Source: Pseudophaeobacter sp965641885
Lineage (GTDB): Bacteria; Pseudomonadota; Alphaproteobacteria; Rhodobacterales; Rhodobacteraceae
DNA: 64,000 bases
Assembly (NCBI GenBank): GCA_965641885.1
Contig: OZ282574.1
Coordinates: 1,674,001-1,738,000, forward strand
Direction: 5' to 3'
Shown: piece after piece, positions 28,693 to 36,346 of the stretch
Position numbering within the stretch: the first letter of the stretch is position 1
Layout: every line of letters starts with the position of its first letter
Made by a program: the position numbers and the translations under genes
Notes under the pieces: generated by a model
The model's database searches: none
The model's input: the letters and a program-made list of their open reading frames with translations, nothing else
What the model was told of the DNA's origin: nothing

Positions 28693-29568
28693 ATGCGTGC
28701 CAATCACCACCAGTTCGTTGCTTTCGCCTATGTGGTCCGCGAAGGCAGTTTCTCAGCCGCTGCGACCCGGTTGGGCGTGACACAATCCGCAGTGACACAG
28801 CATGTTGCCAAATTGGAGAAACAGGTTGGCTCGCAACTGTTGTTGCGTGGCCGAGAAGGGATTGCCCTTACCCGGACCGGGCAGGAGTTTTTCGACCTTG
28901 CAGACCGGCTGGTCGCGCTGGACACTGCGATCAGCGAACGCCTGGAAGGGTATGAGGCAATGGCGCGTGGTCACATCAAGATCATCGCCAACGCGCCGCT
29001 TCCCGCACTCAAGGCGATCAGCCTGTTTCGGCAAGCCTACCCGGACGTTGAGATCGACTTTGCACTCCATGATTGGACCACAGCGACGCGGCTGTTGCGG
29101 GAGCGGCGGGCCGATGTCGGGTTGATCACGGATCCCCCCCATATAGGCGATTGGGAACGGGTGCCGATACAAGAAGCCCAGTACGTGGCCTATGTTCTAC
29201 CATCTTCACCACTTGCTGATCGGGACATGCTGCATTTAAGGGATCTGGTGCGGGAGACGATCATACTGCCCGAAAGCGGATCCCTGACCGAGCGCATCGT
29301 GCGCGAGGCATTGGTCGAACACGGAACCCATTTCCGGCGCACTATCAAAATGACAACCTTTCCGCTGATGTGCGAAGCCGTGCTGCAAGGGGCCGGGATC
29401 GCCATCTTTCTCAGCAACAGCGGGTTGATTTCCCGCGGTCTGGTCGAAGTGCCGGTCGCTGAATTGTCCGAACCGCACGAAACCGCAGTCGTCGCGCCAA
29501 AAGACCGGGCACGATTGCGATTGGTGAAAGCCTTTATCGACATCGCATCGTCTTCAGATTTCCGATAG
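28693..29568 (+). CDS. LysR-family transcriptional regulator of the ABC/phosphoesterase operon
   Basis: A 291-residue regulator with the N-terminal winged helix (FVVREGSFSAAATRLGVTQSAVTQHVAKLEKQVGSQLL-type; here AYVVREGSFSAAATRLGVTQ) and a LysR substrate-binding domain that resembles those of regulators linked to phosphonate use. The start was taken at the ATG with a GGGGG site immediately upstream; an ATG 8 codons earlier is possible. Divergent placement strongly suggests it senses a ligand of the transporter and controls the operon. Confidence 0.9.
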   Translation: MRANHHQFVAFAYVVREGSFSAAATRLGVTQSAVTQHVAKLEKQVGSQLLLRGREGIALTRTGQEFFDLADRLVALDTAISERLEGYEAMARGHIKIIANAPLPALKAISLFRQAYPDVEIDFALHDWTTATRLLRERRADVGLITDPPHIGDWERVPIQEAQYVAYVLPSSPLADRDMLHLRDLVRETIILPESGSLTERIVREALVEHGTHFRRTIKMTTFPLMCEAVLQGAGIAIFLSNSGLISRGLVEVPVAELSEPHETAVVAPKDRARLRLVKAFIDIASSSDFR

Positions 29569-29970
29569 CCCATGAAGAAGGGAGAGGGTATTCCCCATCG
29601 AAGAGGAAACCTCCAAGAGGTAATCCGCCGGATTTCGGACTTTTATACAGATTGCAGCTAATGACCGTTAACCGCCCTTCCTGTAGGCGCTGATCCTAGG
29701 CTTGGCCACTCCTGTTGAAAGACAGCCACGTTCAGTTTGGCGCCAAAAATCTGTTTCCACTTTGGGAGCCTGAATCTGGGACGGGAATTACCTTAACGCC
29801 TTAAAACTATGGCGTTATTCCCATTCTGGAAAGCAACGTGCTCATCTCGGCGCTATTTTCCGGTTCCGGCCTACACAGGATCCCTCCGAAACTGCACATA
29901 TTGGCCGATGTTGGATTGATGAGACCCGTGTAACCTTGTTTTAGGGGTGTTTCAGAGGGGCAGGGGAGTT
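29569..29970. other. Gene-less spacer
   Basis: No supported gene on either strand. The gene-less stretch continues to 30773 and includes the 21-bp motif cluster and a dispersed-repeat fragment near 30520-30615. Confidence 0.5.
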
Positions 29971-30320
29971 TGCAACGGGAAGTGTCCCGAAATCGTCGCC
30001 TCGGCCTATGAGAGCCATTTGGGGGGATTGAAAGACAAACCCCTCGGGGAGATTGCGGCCTTAAAACCCTCCTTAAAGCCCTTTTTAATAAGGCCCCATC
30101 CGGCATCTTCCGCCTTCATCCGGTCTCTTCCGGTTACTGCAATATCAAGTGTCTCCTAACAGTTGCAGTAAGGGACACTTCCCGTTGCAGCAACTTTTTT
30201 TGAGCGAGTTTCCAGCATTCTATGCCGGAACCAGACCCGTTGGTACTCGCCTGAGGTGCCAATTTCGGGGTGATTTTGGGACACTTCGCATTGCAGTACG
30301 GGACACTTCCCGTTTCAAAC
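29971..30320. repeat. Cluster of five copies of a 21-bp motif
   Basis: The motif GGGACACTTCccgTTGCAgta occurs on the minus strand at 29971-29988 and 30135-30155 and on the plus strand at 30172-30190, 30278-30298 and 30300-30320, the last two spaced exactly 22 bp. The TTGCAGTA tail of a further partial copy precedes 30172. Such multiple internal repeats resemble the ends of IS21-family elements or the iterons of plasmid origins; there is no transposase or Rep gene within reach. Confidence 0.7.
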
Positions 30321-30773
30321 CCGTTCAGATGGCTGCCCAAACCGTTCAAAATATCCCGCCGAGGAGGTCTTTAAAGGTCGTTTAAAGGCTTTTGAAGAGG
30401 TTCGGTGCCATCTCTTTGGGCTATCCTTCAATGCCTCCCGGTACTCAGCTGCAATTTGGGCTAACGCCCGCTTCCAGCCCAAAGCTGCTCCTTTGTCGCA
30501 CGATTAGGTCCTGGGGCTGCGTCTACAGTAAGGGCGGGAAGCGGTCGTTCGCTGCGCCCCGCACCAATGGCAGCAGTGCGCAGGAAACGGAGTTTGCAGA
30601 GTCGGGACCGTGACGCCGGTCAACGGCACAATCCTACTTCAAAGTGCCGCAATGCAGCCCGTCATTACGGACTTTCGCTACGACTGCGAAATTTGACAGC
30701 GGGTGGAGCAATGCTGTGCGGGACGAGACTGCGCTCGTCCGATCTCGGCTATCGGGAACCACCTAGGCACCTG

Positions 30774-31418
30774 CTAGTCACACTCCGTTTTGTCCTCGGT
30801 CTTGTCGCGGGACAGGACCAATGGCTTCACCCCTTGCAATGCGTCGGTCAGCACCTGTTGCAGCGCGGCTTGCAGTTCAGCGTTGCCGGGGTCGGCGGCA
30901 GGGAATTCCTTGACGACCAGCGGCAGCGCAATGTCGCCCTTGAACAGACCGACAAGTCCCCTGCGGATGATGGTTTGTTCGGTCTCAAGGTCGCCGTGGG
31001 CGCGGGGCGAGTATATGTCACGGGCGAGCTGCGCTTTGCTGAAGTTATAGCCAAGGAACTGCGACATGAGGTGCAGCATGTCTTGGAACAGGTCGAGCCG
31101 CTTCTGTGCCCATGCGTCGGTAGCTGGACCGTCAGTAGTGTGGTGATCGAGGTAGAGCTTCCAGGCATCGTTGATCTGCTTGAGCTTACCGCTCGACCCA
31201 TAGAACTCGACAGGCACGGCGTTGAGGGCTTCGACGTGCTGCGGCGAGAGCATTGCGGCCCGTGTCGCCATCAGGGTTCGGAAGATGGCGAGTCGCCGCT
31301 CCTTCACGTCCCGCCTGCGTTCAAGCCATTTCTGCGCCTGCACGGCCAGCACTGGCCCCAGCAGAGCAGCGACTACGATAGCGATGTCAGTCAGCTTTAT
31401 TGTGAAATCCCAATTCAT
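30774..31418 (-). CDS. DUF6680-like membrane-anchored protein
   Basis: A 214-residue protein with one N-terminal membrane helix (DIAIVVAALLGPVLAVQAQ) followed by a charged cytoplasmic helical domain (KWLERRRDVKERRLAIFRTLMATRAAMLSPQHVEALNAV). This N-terminal pattern is that of the uncharacterised DUF6680 family. The function is unknown. I start at the ATG of MNWDFTIKL; the longer frame adds 16 non-conserved residues that overlap the upstream gene. It lies 19 bp after the beta-flower gene in the same direction, so the two are likely an operon. Confidence 0.75.
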   Translation of the reverse strand: MNWDFTIKLTDIAIVVAALLGPVLAVQAQKWLERRRDVKERRLAIFRTLMATRAAMLSPQHVEALNAVPVEFYGSSGKLKQINDAWKLYLDHHTTDGPATDAWAQKRLDLFQDMLHLMSQFLGYNFSKAQLARDIYSPRAHGDLETEQTIIRRGLVGLFKGDIALPLVVKEFPAADPGNAELQAALQQVLTDALQGVKPLVLSRDKTEDKTECD

Positions 31419-31437
31419 CGTCGTTATTTGGCGTCCC

Positions 31438-31791
31438 TCATTGCCGGAAGTAGAGGCCATTGGCACAGCTAGACCAGCCTATGCCGCGTGCAGACTTGGC
31501 ATGAGGAGCCTGACGCATTGCTTTCATGGGGCGCATCTGCCGCATCGACTTCATTGGCTTCATCGACCGCATGGGGCGCATCGGGCCACCGGAGGCATCG
31601 GCGGAGAACAGAGCTGGTTGGTTGGACCTGTCGTAGAGCCAGCCGTTGGCGATCCAGCCGAGCAAGCGACCCGAGAAAGAATAGACATTGTCGCCTGCGA
31701 AGTAGCCTACCGGCTCACCGCTCCACAGGTAGAGGTTTTCGCTGTCTGGCGAGTAGCAGGTGGCCTGCCCATTGCTGTCAAAGAATTCCAT
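31438..31791 (-). CDS. 4-fold beta-flower domain protein with Met/Arg-rich tail
   Basis: A 117-residue protein. Residues 1-65 show short repeated beta blades: SENLYLWSGEPVGYFAGDNVYSFSG, then RLLGWIANGWLYDRSNQPALF, the Y..G.P.GY pattern of the 4-fold beta-flower domain. Residues 69-93 are a low-complexity run of Met-Arg/Lys-Pro/Ser triplets (PMRPMRSMKPMKSMRQMRPM), followed by a basic tail. No signal peptide or membrane helix. Function is unknown; it is upstream of and close to the DUF6680-like gene. Confidence 0.7.
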   Translation of the reverse strand: MEFFDSNGQATCYSPDSENLYLWSGEPVGYFAGDNVYSFSGRLLGWIANGWLYDRSNQPALFSADASGGPMRPMRSMKPMKSMRQMRPMKAMRQAPHAKSARGIGWSSCANGLYFRQ

Positions 31792-31884
31792 GTGTTGTCC
31801 CTAGGGCTGTCTCGTCACCTAGATATAGATCAGGTTCGTGCTTTGTTCAATGTTTTGCACTTAAGAGTCTACAAAGGGTGTCTT

Positions 31885-32103
31885 CTAGCTTTGATCTGCC
31901 ATTGGCATCAAGCAGCCCGAAGGTCGGCTAAGGGCCGTGAGCGTCCGTAGCGAGGGGCCGATCTGGCGAGAATGCTGCGATCTATATAATGGCGGCAGAG
32001 AGCCCTCTTTAACCATGTGTCGCATCGCCCGCGTGACCGCAGACGGCTTTGTATTTATGGCTTTGGGTTGACTGGAAGGATCATTGCTCTTACCTCTCGG
32101 CAT
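31885..32103 (-). CDS. Possible small basic protein
   Basis: A 72-codon frame with a GAGGA site 3-4 nt before the ATG. The first 45 residues are hydrophilic and protein-like (MPRGKSNDPSSQPKAINTKP), but the end reads into repeat-like spacer sequence. It could be the N-terminal remnant of a lost gene. I do not recognise it. Confidence 0.25.
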   Translation of the reverse strand: MPRGKSNDPSSQPKAINTKPSAVTRAMRHMVKEGSLPPLYRSQHSRQIGPSLRTLTALSRPSGCLMPMADQS

Positions 32104-32189
32104 CAGTCCTCAGCTAAGCGTTGGAATTGTTGATGTTGGAGCTTGTTAAGAAGCACTGATCATCGCCGGAATGCCGGGATGATCCAAAT

Positions 32190-32226
32190 CAGGCGGAGCG
32201 AACGAACGCTTCACGCCTGAATTTTT
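32190..32226 (+). terminator. Intrinsic terminator or attenuator ahead of yjhX
   Basis: CAGGCG...CGCCTG encloses an inner AGCG/CGCT pair and is followed by AATTTTT, the shape of a rho-independent terminator. It ends 23 nt before the yjhX start and no plus-strand gene lies upstream, so it may attenuate the toxin operon itself. Confidence 0.55.
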
Positions 32227-32249
32227 GTGTTTATCTAACAGGCTATACT

Positions 32250-32513
32250 ATGAACATCTCCAAGCTCGAACAGCGCGTACTCCACGTGCTGGCTCAAGGC
32301 GGGCAAATTCGCTACACGCGCGGCCCGAATGGCAAATTGATCCAGACCGACTGCTTCACGCACAACGGTTCGGTCCTGATCGACTGCACGCCAAGGATCG
32401 TCTCGACCCTTCGCCATAAACGGCTGATCGAATCGAGAAATTCCAGTCCCTACCGCATCTCAATGTTAGGCCGCAGGTCGGTCAGGTCCCAACTCGACAA
32501 TCGAATATCGTGA
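32250..32513 (+). CDS. yjhX: YjhX-family toxin
   Basis: An 87-residue protein that matches the YjhX/UPF0386 family over its whole length: MNISKLEQRVLHVLAQGGQI, the central TDCFTHNGSVLIDCT, and the LIESRNSSPYRISMLGR...QLDNR end. E. coli YjhX is described as the toxin of a type II pair whose partner YjhQ is a GNAT-fold protein. Here the next gene, 8 bp downstream, is precisely a GNAT protein. A weak AGG site precedes the ATG. The toxic mechanism of the family is not settled. Confidence 0.88.
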   Translation: MNISKLEQRVLHVLAQGGQIRYTRGPNGKLIQTDCFTHNGSVLIDCTPRIVSTLRHKRLIESRNSSPYRISMLGRRSVRSQLDNRIS

Positions 32514-32521
32514 GGAACAAA

Positions 32522-33019
32522 ATGAAAATACGCAAAGAAACCATGACCGATCGCGCCACGATCCGGCAAATCACCGAAGCTGCCTTTGCCACGGAAGAAC
32601 ATAGCTCCGGGACAGAGGGGGCTATCATAGATGCCCTGCGCGAAGCGGGTTCACTCACTCTGTCTCTGGTCTATGAGATCGACGGTCAGGTAGTCGGCCA
32701 TATTGCCTTTTCTCCGGTTACAGTCGGCGGGGATGATGTTGGCTGGTATGGACTTGGCCCTGTGGCTATTAAGCCAGACCTGCAAGGACAAGGCATCGGA
32801 GGGGACCTGATCAGAAAAGGTCTCTCGCTACTTCAGGACCAAGGTGCCCGAGGCTGCGTTGTCTTGGGCGATCCGGGTTACTACACCCGCTTTGGTTTTG
32901 CACAGGACGCCACCCTCGTATTCAGTGGCGTTCCGCCCGAATACTTCATGAGCCAGACCTTTTGCGGGAACGTCCCTGCGGGTTCTGTTGTCTATCAACC
33001 TGTTTTCTACGAAGCGTGA
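32522..33019 (+). CDS. yjhQ: GNAT N-acetyltransferase, probable YjhQ-type antitoxin
   Basis: A 165-residue GNAT protein. Strand beta4 and the acetyl-CoA loop are YGLGPVAIKPDLQGQGIGGDLIRKGL (Q-x-x-G-I-G), and YYTRFGFAQD is motif B. The order toxin gene then GNAT gene agrees with yjhX-yjhQ. The start was chosen at an ATG with a GAGGAAC site upstream; the frame can extend 4 codons to a GTG overlapping the yjhX stop. Alternatively it is an ordinary YhbS-like acetyltransferase. Confidence 0.8.
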   Translation: MKIRKETMTDRATIRQITEAAFATEEHSSGTEGAIIDALREAGSLTLSLVYEIDGQVVGHIAFSPVTVGGDDVGWYGLGPVAIKPDLQGQGIGGDLIRKGLSLLQDQGARGCVVLGDPGYYTRFGFAQDATLVFSGVPPEYFMSQTFCGNVPAGSVVYQPVFYEA

Positions 33020-33024
33020 AAAAT

Positions 33025-33054
33025 GCCCATCACTCCATTTATGGAGTGATGGGC
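33025..33054 (+). terminator. Hairpin terminator after the toxin operon
   Basis: A perfect 14-bp stem (GCCCATCACTCCAT and its complement) with a 2-nt loop starts 5 nt behind the yjhQ stop codon. Confidence 0.65.
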
Positions 33055-33178
33055 AACATTTGACGAACGGCAGCTTTGTCCGAGACCGACGTTTGGCCGG
33101 CACAATGCTGCGCGATGCACAAATGGCCGCTCTGACGGGCTGCGCTGCAGCATCTAAAGAGGCGGTGAATGGCCGGTT

Positions 33179-33384
33179 TGGGCCGTCCGTGATCGCCACT
33201 ACACCCGATCGAGCTGACTTTGCTCAGAGGTCGCAATCTGCGCAAAGTACCCGTCGGCGCTTGGCAGAGGCGGATACCCAGCATCGAGATTTATCAAAAC
33301 GTCTGGAGGTCAGCTCCCAGCCCACTCACGACCTTCGTGCCTAATGCAGCATTGGTCGTGGCTCAGGCACAAGCGGCGGATTGC
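33179..33384. repeat. 206-bp perfect inverted repeat, right arm
   Basis: Reverse complement of 18142-18347, see that entry. Here it abuts dispersed repeat copy D directly, so it may be a module of the same composite spacer family. Confidence 0.9.
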
Positions 33385-33578
33385 CGACCTTCGCTGCAGC
33401 CGCAAAGGTTGGGCGTCAGACAGGCAGAAGCAGCCATTCAGGCCAGCGCAGACCGAAACCCATATGCTGCGCTGCGCACCAAGGTCAGCTGTGCGCAGAT
33501 AACGGAGTTTGCATAGTTTGGCCCGTTTGCTGACAGCGGCCTTTCGTGTAGGCTGCGGCGAAGGTCGGGTCAGAGCCC
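33385..33578 (+). repeat. Dispersed spacer repeat, copy D
   Basis: Shares cgctgcagccgcaaagg, cagaccgaaacccatatgct, gcgctgcgcaccaaggtcag and gcgcagataacggagtttgc with copies A-C and continues into a block (gcggcctttcgtgtaggctg) also present in copies A and E. Confidence 0.75.
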
Positions 33579-33645
33579 CTCTTGTCGGATGCTGCGTTGC
33601 AAGAAATCTGTCACAAAGTACAACTAGCGGCCATTGCCAATCTGT

Positions 33646-34506
33646 TTATGGTTTGGCAAAGACCTCCACCACCCTGGTCCACTGAGACTTGGTCATTCCA
33701 TCTTTGTTGGCGATCAACCAGTATGTCTCTTGTGGTTCTAATACGTGTTCAGACAGGCGCACCAGTTTGCCTTGTTCCAGTAGGGTAGAGCAAAGCGGCA
33801 GGGAGGCGAGCAGTACACCACTGCTTGAAACAGCGGCTGAAAGAGCGGCCGAGAAACTGTCAAACCGGATCTTTGGAACAGGTGTAATTGGGTCTCCCGT
33901 GTGGCGCGCCCATTCGTGCCAGCCAAGCCGCGGCCCAGATACCGCGAGCCGTGGGATGTCTAGCCAAGAAGTATGTCCAGCCAGCAAATCTGGCGAAACA
34001 ATCGGGCTAAGTTGCTCAGTGAACAAAGGGATTTTGTGATGGTTCTTCCAATCCCCTGCACCATATTCGATACGAATTGTCGTATCTGGCAGATTGTCTT
34101 CGGCCTGCAGCACCATTGTGGATAGCATGATCTGCTGGCCATATTTGCTTTGCCATTCCCGCAACCTCGGTGACAACCACAATTCAATCACAGACGCGCT
34201 TGCAGAGATTGTTATCTTTTCCCGTTGAATGCCAAACAGTTCTTCGTAGCTTTCATCAAGGCTGCGCAACGCCGCAGAAACATAGGGCAACCAAGCCTCA
34301 CCTTGGACGCTGAGTGTAACTCCACGTGCATTTCGGACAAACAATCGCGACCCGATGCGTCGCTCTAAATTTGTGATGCGCTGGCTGATTGACGCCTGGG
34401 TGACGTTACTTTCCAACGCCGCCGCTGTGAAACTCCCAGTTCGCCCAGCAATTTCAAAGGCACGCACCCAATCGAGCGGGACATTGCTCAGTGACAAATC
34501 AGACAT
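33646..34506 (-). CDS. LysR-family regulator of the phosphonate operon
   Basis: A 286-residue regulator. The winged helix reads WVRAFEIAGRTGSFTAAALESNVTQASISQRITNLERRIG, followed by a LysR effector domain. The start (MSDLSLSNVPLDW) is where the family alignment begins; the longest frame adds 92 residues running back across the divergent tmpA gene. It is divergent from tmpA with a 104-bp gap, the usual arrangement for a LysR regulator and its target, so control by a trimethylaminoethyl phosphonate or its product is inferred. Confidence 0.9.
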   Translation of the reverse strand: MSDLSLSNVPLDWVRAFEIAGRTGSFTAAALESNVTQASISQRITNLERRIGSRLFVRNARGVTLSVQGEAWLPYVSAALRSLDESYEELFGIQREKITISASASVIELWLSPRLREWQSKYGQQIMLSTMVLQAEDNLPDTTIRIEYGAGDWKNHHKIPLFTEQLSPIVSPDLLAGHTSWLDIPRLAVSGPRLGWHEWARHTGDPITPVPKIRFDSFSAALSAAVSSSGVLLASLPLCSTLLEQGKLVRLSEHVLEPQETYWLIANKDGMTKSQWTRVVEVFAKP

Positions 34507-34610
34507 AAGAAAATCCACATCTAAGGTTCGATTTTGATTGATTGTGTTTATGGCCAGCCAACGGATACTTGCAACCAAAGAAGCATCTGTAAACCAAGGG
34601 TAGTGCGACA

Positions 34611-35753
34611 ATGTTAGAATGCATTTTGAATGAAGACGGTGGGTTTCTGACCCTTGTGAATGGCGATAGCCGGATACGATTTCATGCAATCTGGCTGCGC
34701 GATAATGCCTGGGATGCTGCCACACGGTCTGCTGATAACGGTCAGCGTCTGATCGCCGTGCGTGATATTCCACAAAAAACAACGATCAGCACGGCCACGC
34801 TCATTCGCGAAACGCTTAGCGTCACCTTTGCCCCTGAAGATAAGACCGTAGACTATGACGTCACCTGGCTGCTGCAAAACGCCTATGACCGCACGGAAAA
34901 AATCTTGGCCGGATGGACCAAATCTGGTGTTGAAACCTGGGATAGTGGATTGATGACCCGCATCCCGGTTGCTGATTTCGAAACTGTCAGTTCTGACCCT
35001 ATTGAGTTGAAACCCTGGCTTGGCCAGATCGCGCGTTTTGGCTTTGGAAAGCTGATAAATGGCCCAGTCGAGGATCTTGCTTTGATGCAAGTTGTTGATT
35101 TATTTGGCTATGTTCGCGAAACCAACTACGGGCGTCATTTCGAAGTACGCACCGAAGTTAACCCAACCAACCTAGCCTATACCGGGCTTGGGCTTCAGGC
35201 CCATACGGATAACCCATACCGAGATCCGGTGCCGACTATTCAGGTGCTTTACTGCCTTGAAAGCTCGGCTGCGGGTGGGGAAAATATGGTTGTCGACGGC
35301 TTTCGCGCGGCTGAGCGCCTGCGCGCGGAAAATGAGGATTGGTTCAACGTTCTTGCGCGCTATTGTGCACATTTTGAGTATTCCGGGTCAGACGGTGTCA
35401 TACTGCAATCACGCCGCCCGATGATCGAGCTGGCACCAGATGGTGAATTGATTGGCGTGCGGTTCAACAACCGCTCAACTGCGGCGATAAAGGACGTGCC
35501 ATTTGACGACATGGAGACCTATTACGCCGCGTACCGCCGCTTGGGAGAAATCATTGACGACCCGGCGATGGAAGTTTCCTTTCGGCTTGAACCCGGTGAA
35601 AGCTTTCTAGTGGATAATCGGCGTGTGCTGCATGCCCGCAAAGGGTATTCGGGTGCTGGCAAACGTTGGTTCCAAGGGTGTTATGCCGATATTGATTCAC
35701 TTCATTCGAAACTGGCAGTGCTGGAGACCGAACAACTGGTGGCAGCCCAATGA
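34611..35753 (+). CDS. tmpA: TmpA-like Fe(II)/2-oxoglutarate dioxygenase
   Basis: A 380-residue gamma-butyrobetaine-hydroxylase-type dioxygenase. Residues 1-100 form the DUF971-like N-domain and the rest a TauD double-stranded beta-helix with the iron triad His198 and Asp200 (AHTDNPYRDP) and His341 (VLHARKGYSG). TmpA of Leisingera hydroxylates 2-trimethylaminoethylphosphonate at C1; the TmpB-like gene overlapping downstream by 4 bp makes this the best assignment over carnitine-pathway BBOX. Notably, the Cys residues that bind zinc in classical BBOX N-domains are absent: the segment reads WLRDNAWDAATRSADNGQRL. The start has an AAGGG site 9-10 nt upstream. Confidence 0.85.
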   Translation: MLECILNEDGGFLTLVNGDSRIRFHAIWLRDNAWDAATRSADNGQRLIAVRDIPQKTTISTATLIRETLSVTFAPEDKTVDYDVTWLLQNAYDRTEKILAGWTKSGVETWDSGLMTRIPVADFETVSSDPIELKPWLGQIARFGFGKLINGPVEDLALMQVVDLFGYVRETNYGRHFEVRTEVNPTNLAYTGLGLQAHTDNPYRDPVPTIQVLYCLESSAAGGENMVVDGFRAAERLRAENEDWFNVLARYCAHFEYSGSDGVILQSRRPMIELAPDGELIGVRFNNRSTAAIKDVPFDDMETYYAAYRRLGEIIDDPAMEVSFRLEPGESFLVDNRRVLHARKGYSGAGKRWFQGCYADIDSLHSKLAVLETEQLVAAQ

Positions 35754-36346
35754 GCAAACCTGATTTCAGCACGCTGGATCGAAGCAATATCGTCGCCTTT
35801 CTTGAGGATATCTTTGAACGCCGCGGCGGGGAGGAATATCTGGGCGAGCCGGTAACAATGGCCGAACACATGCTACAAGGTGCCACAATCGCTGAGAAAA
35901 ACGGCCAGCCAGAGATCATCATCGTCTCGGCCCTGCTGCATGACGTCGGTCATTTCACCAGCGAATTTGGCATGTTCAGTATGGAGGATACCCAAGACAG
36001 GTTCCATGAGGACGCAGGAGCCGAAGTTTTGCAGGACTATTTTCCGACGCTCGTCACCGATTGTGTGCGCTATCACGTTGCAGCAAAACGATATCTCTGC
36101 GCGACCCGGCCAACTTACTTCGACAGGCTGTCAGAGGCGTCAATACATTCGCTTAACCTCCAGGGTGGGCCGATGAATGCGGCCGAAGTTCTCGAATTTG
36201 AGAAAAATCCAAACCTGAAAGAAATCATCGCCGTGCGGTTTCTGGACGAGGCAGGCAAGCATGCGGATATGGAGACCCCGCCGTTTGCGCATTTCGCCCC
36301 CATGGTGCAGCGCATAGTCGACCAGCATTGCAACGCAGCATCATGA
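35750..36346 (+). CDS. tmpB: TmpB/PhnZ-like HD-domain mixed-valent di-iron oxygenase
   Basis: A 198-residue protein aligned with PhnZ by ligand spacing: His40 (MAEHMLQGA), His64-Asp65 and His68 (LLHDVGHF), His86 (RFHEDAGAEV), His109 (RYHVAAKRYL) and Asp166 (FLDEAGK), plus the Tyr30/Glu33 pair just before His40, which PhnZ uses in substrate gating. PhnZ/TmpB enzymes cleave the C-P bond of a 1-hydroxy-phosphonate with O2; with TmpA the products would be glycine betaine and phosphate. ATGA overlaps join it to both neighbours in one operon. Confidence 0.88.
   Translation: MSKPDFSTLDRSNIVAFLEDIFERRGGEEYLGEPVTMAEHMLQGATIAEKNGQPEIIIVSALLHDVGHFTSEFGMFSMEDTQDRFHEDAGAEVLQDYFPTLVTDCVRYHVAAKRYLCATRPTYFDRLSEASIHSLNLQGGPMNAAEVLEFEKNPNLKEIIAVRFLDEAGKHADMETPPFAHFAPMVQRIVDQHCNAAS

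Noticed and set aside
29971..30320. CRISPR array
   Set aside because: The 21-bp motif occurs in both orientations with irregular spacing and no uniform spacers or cas genes.
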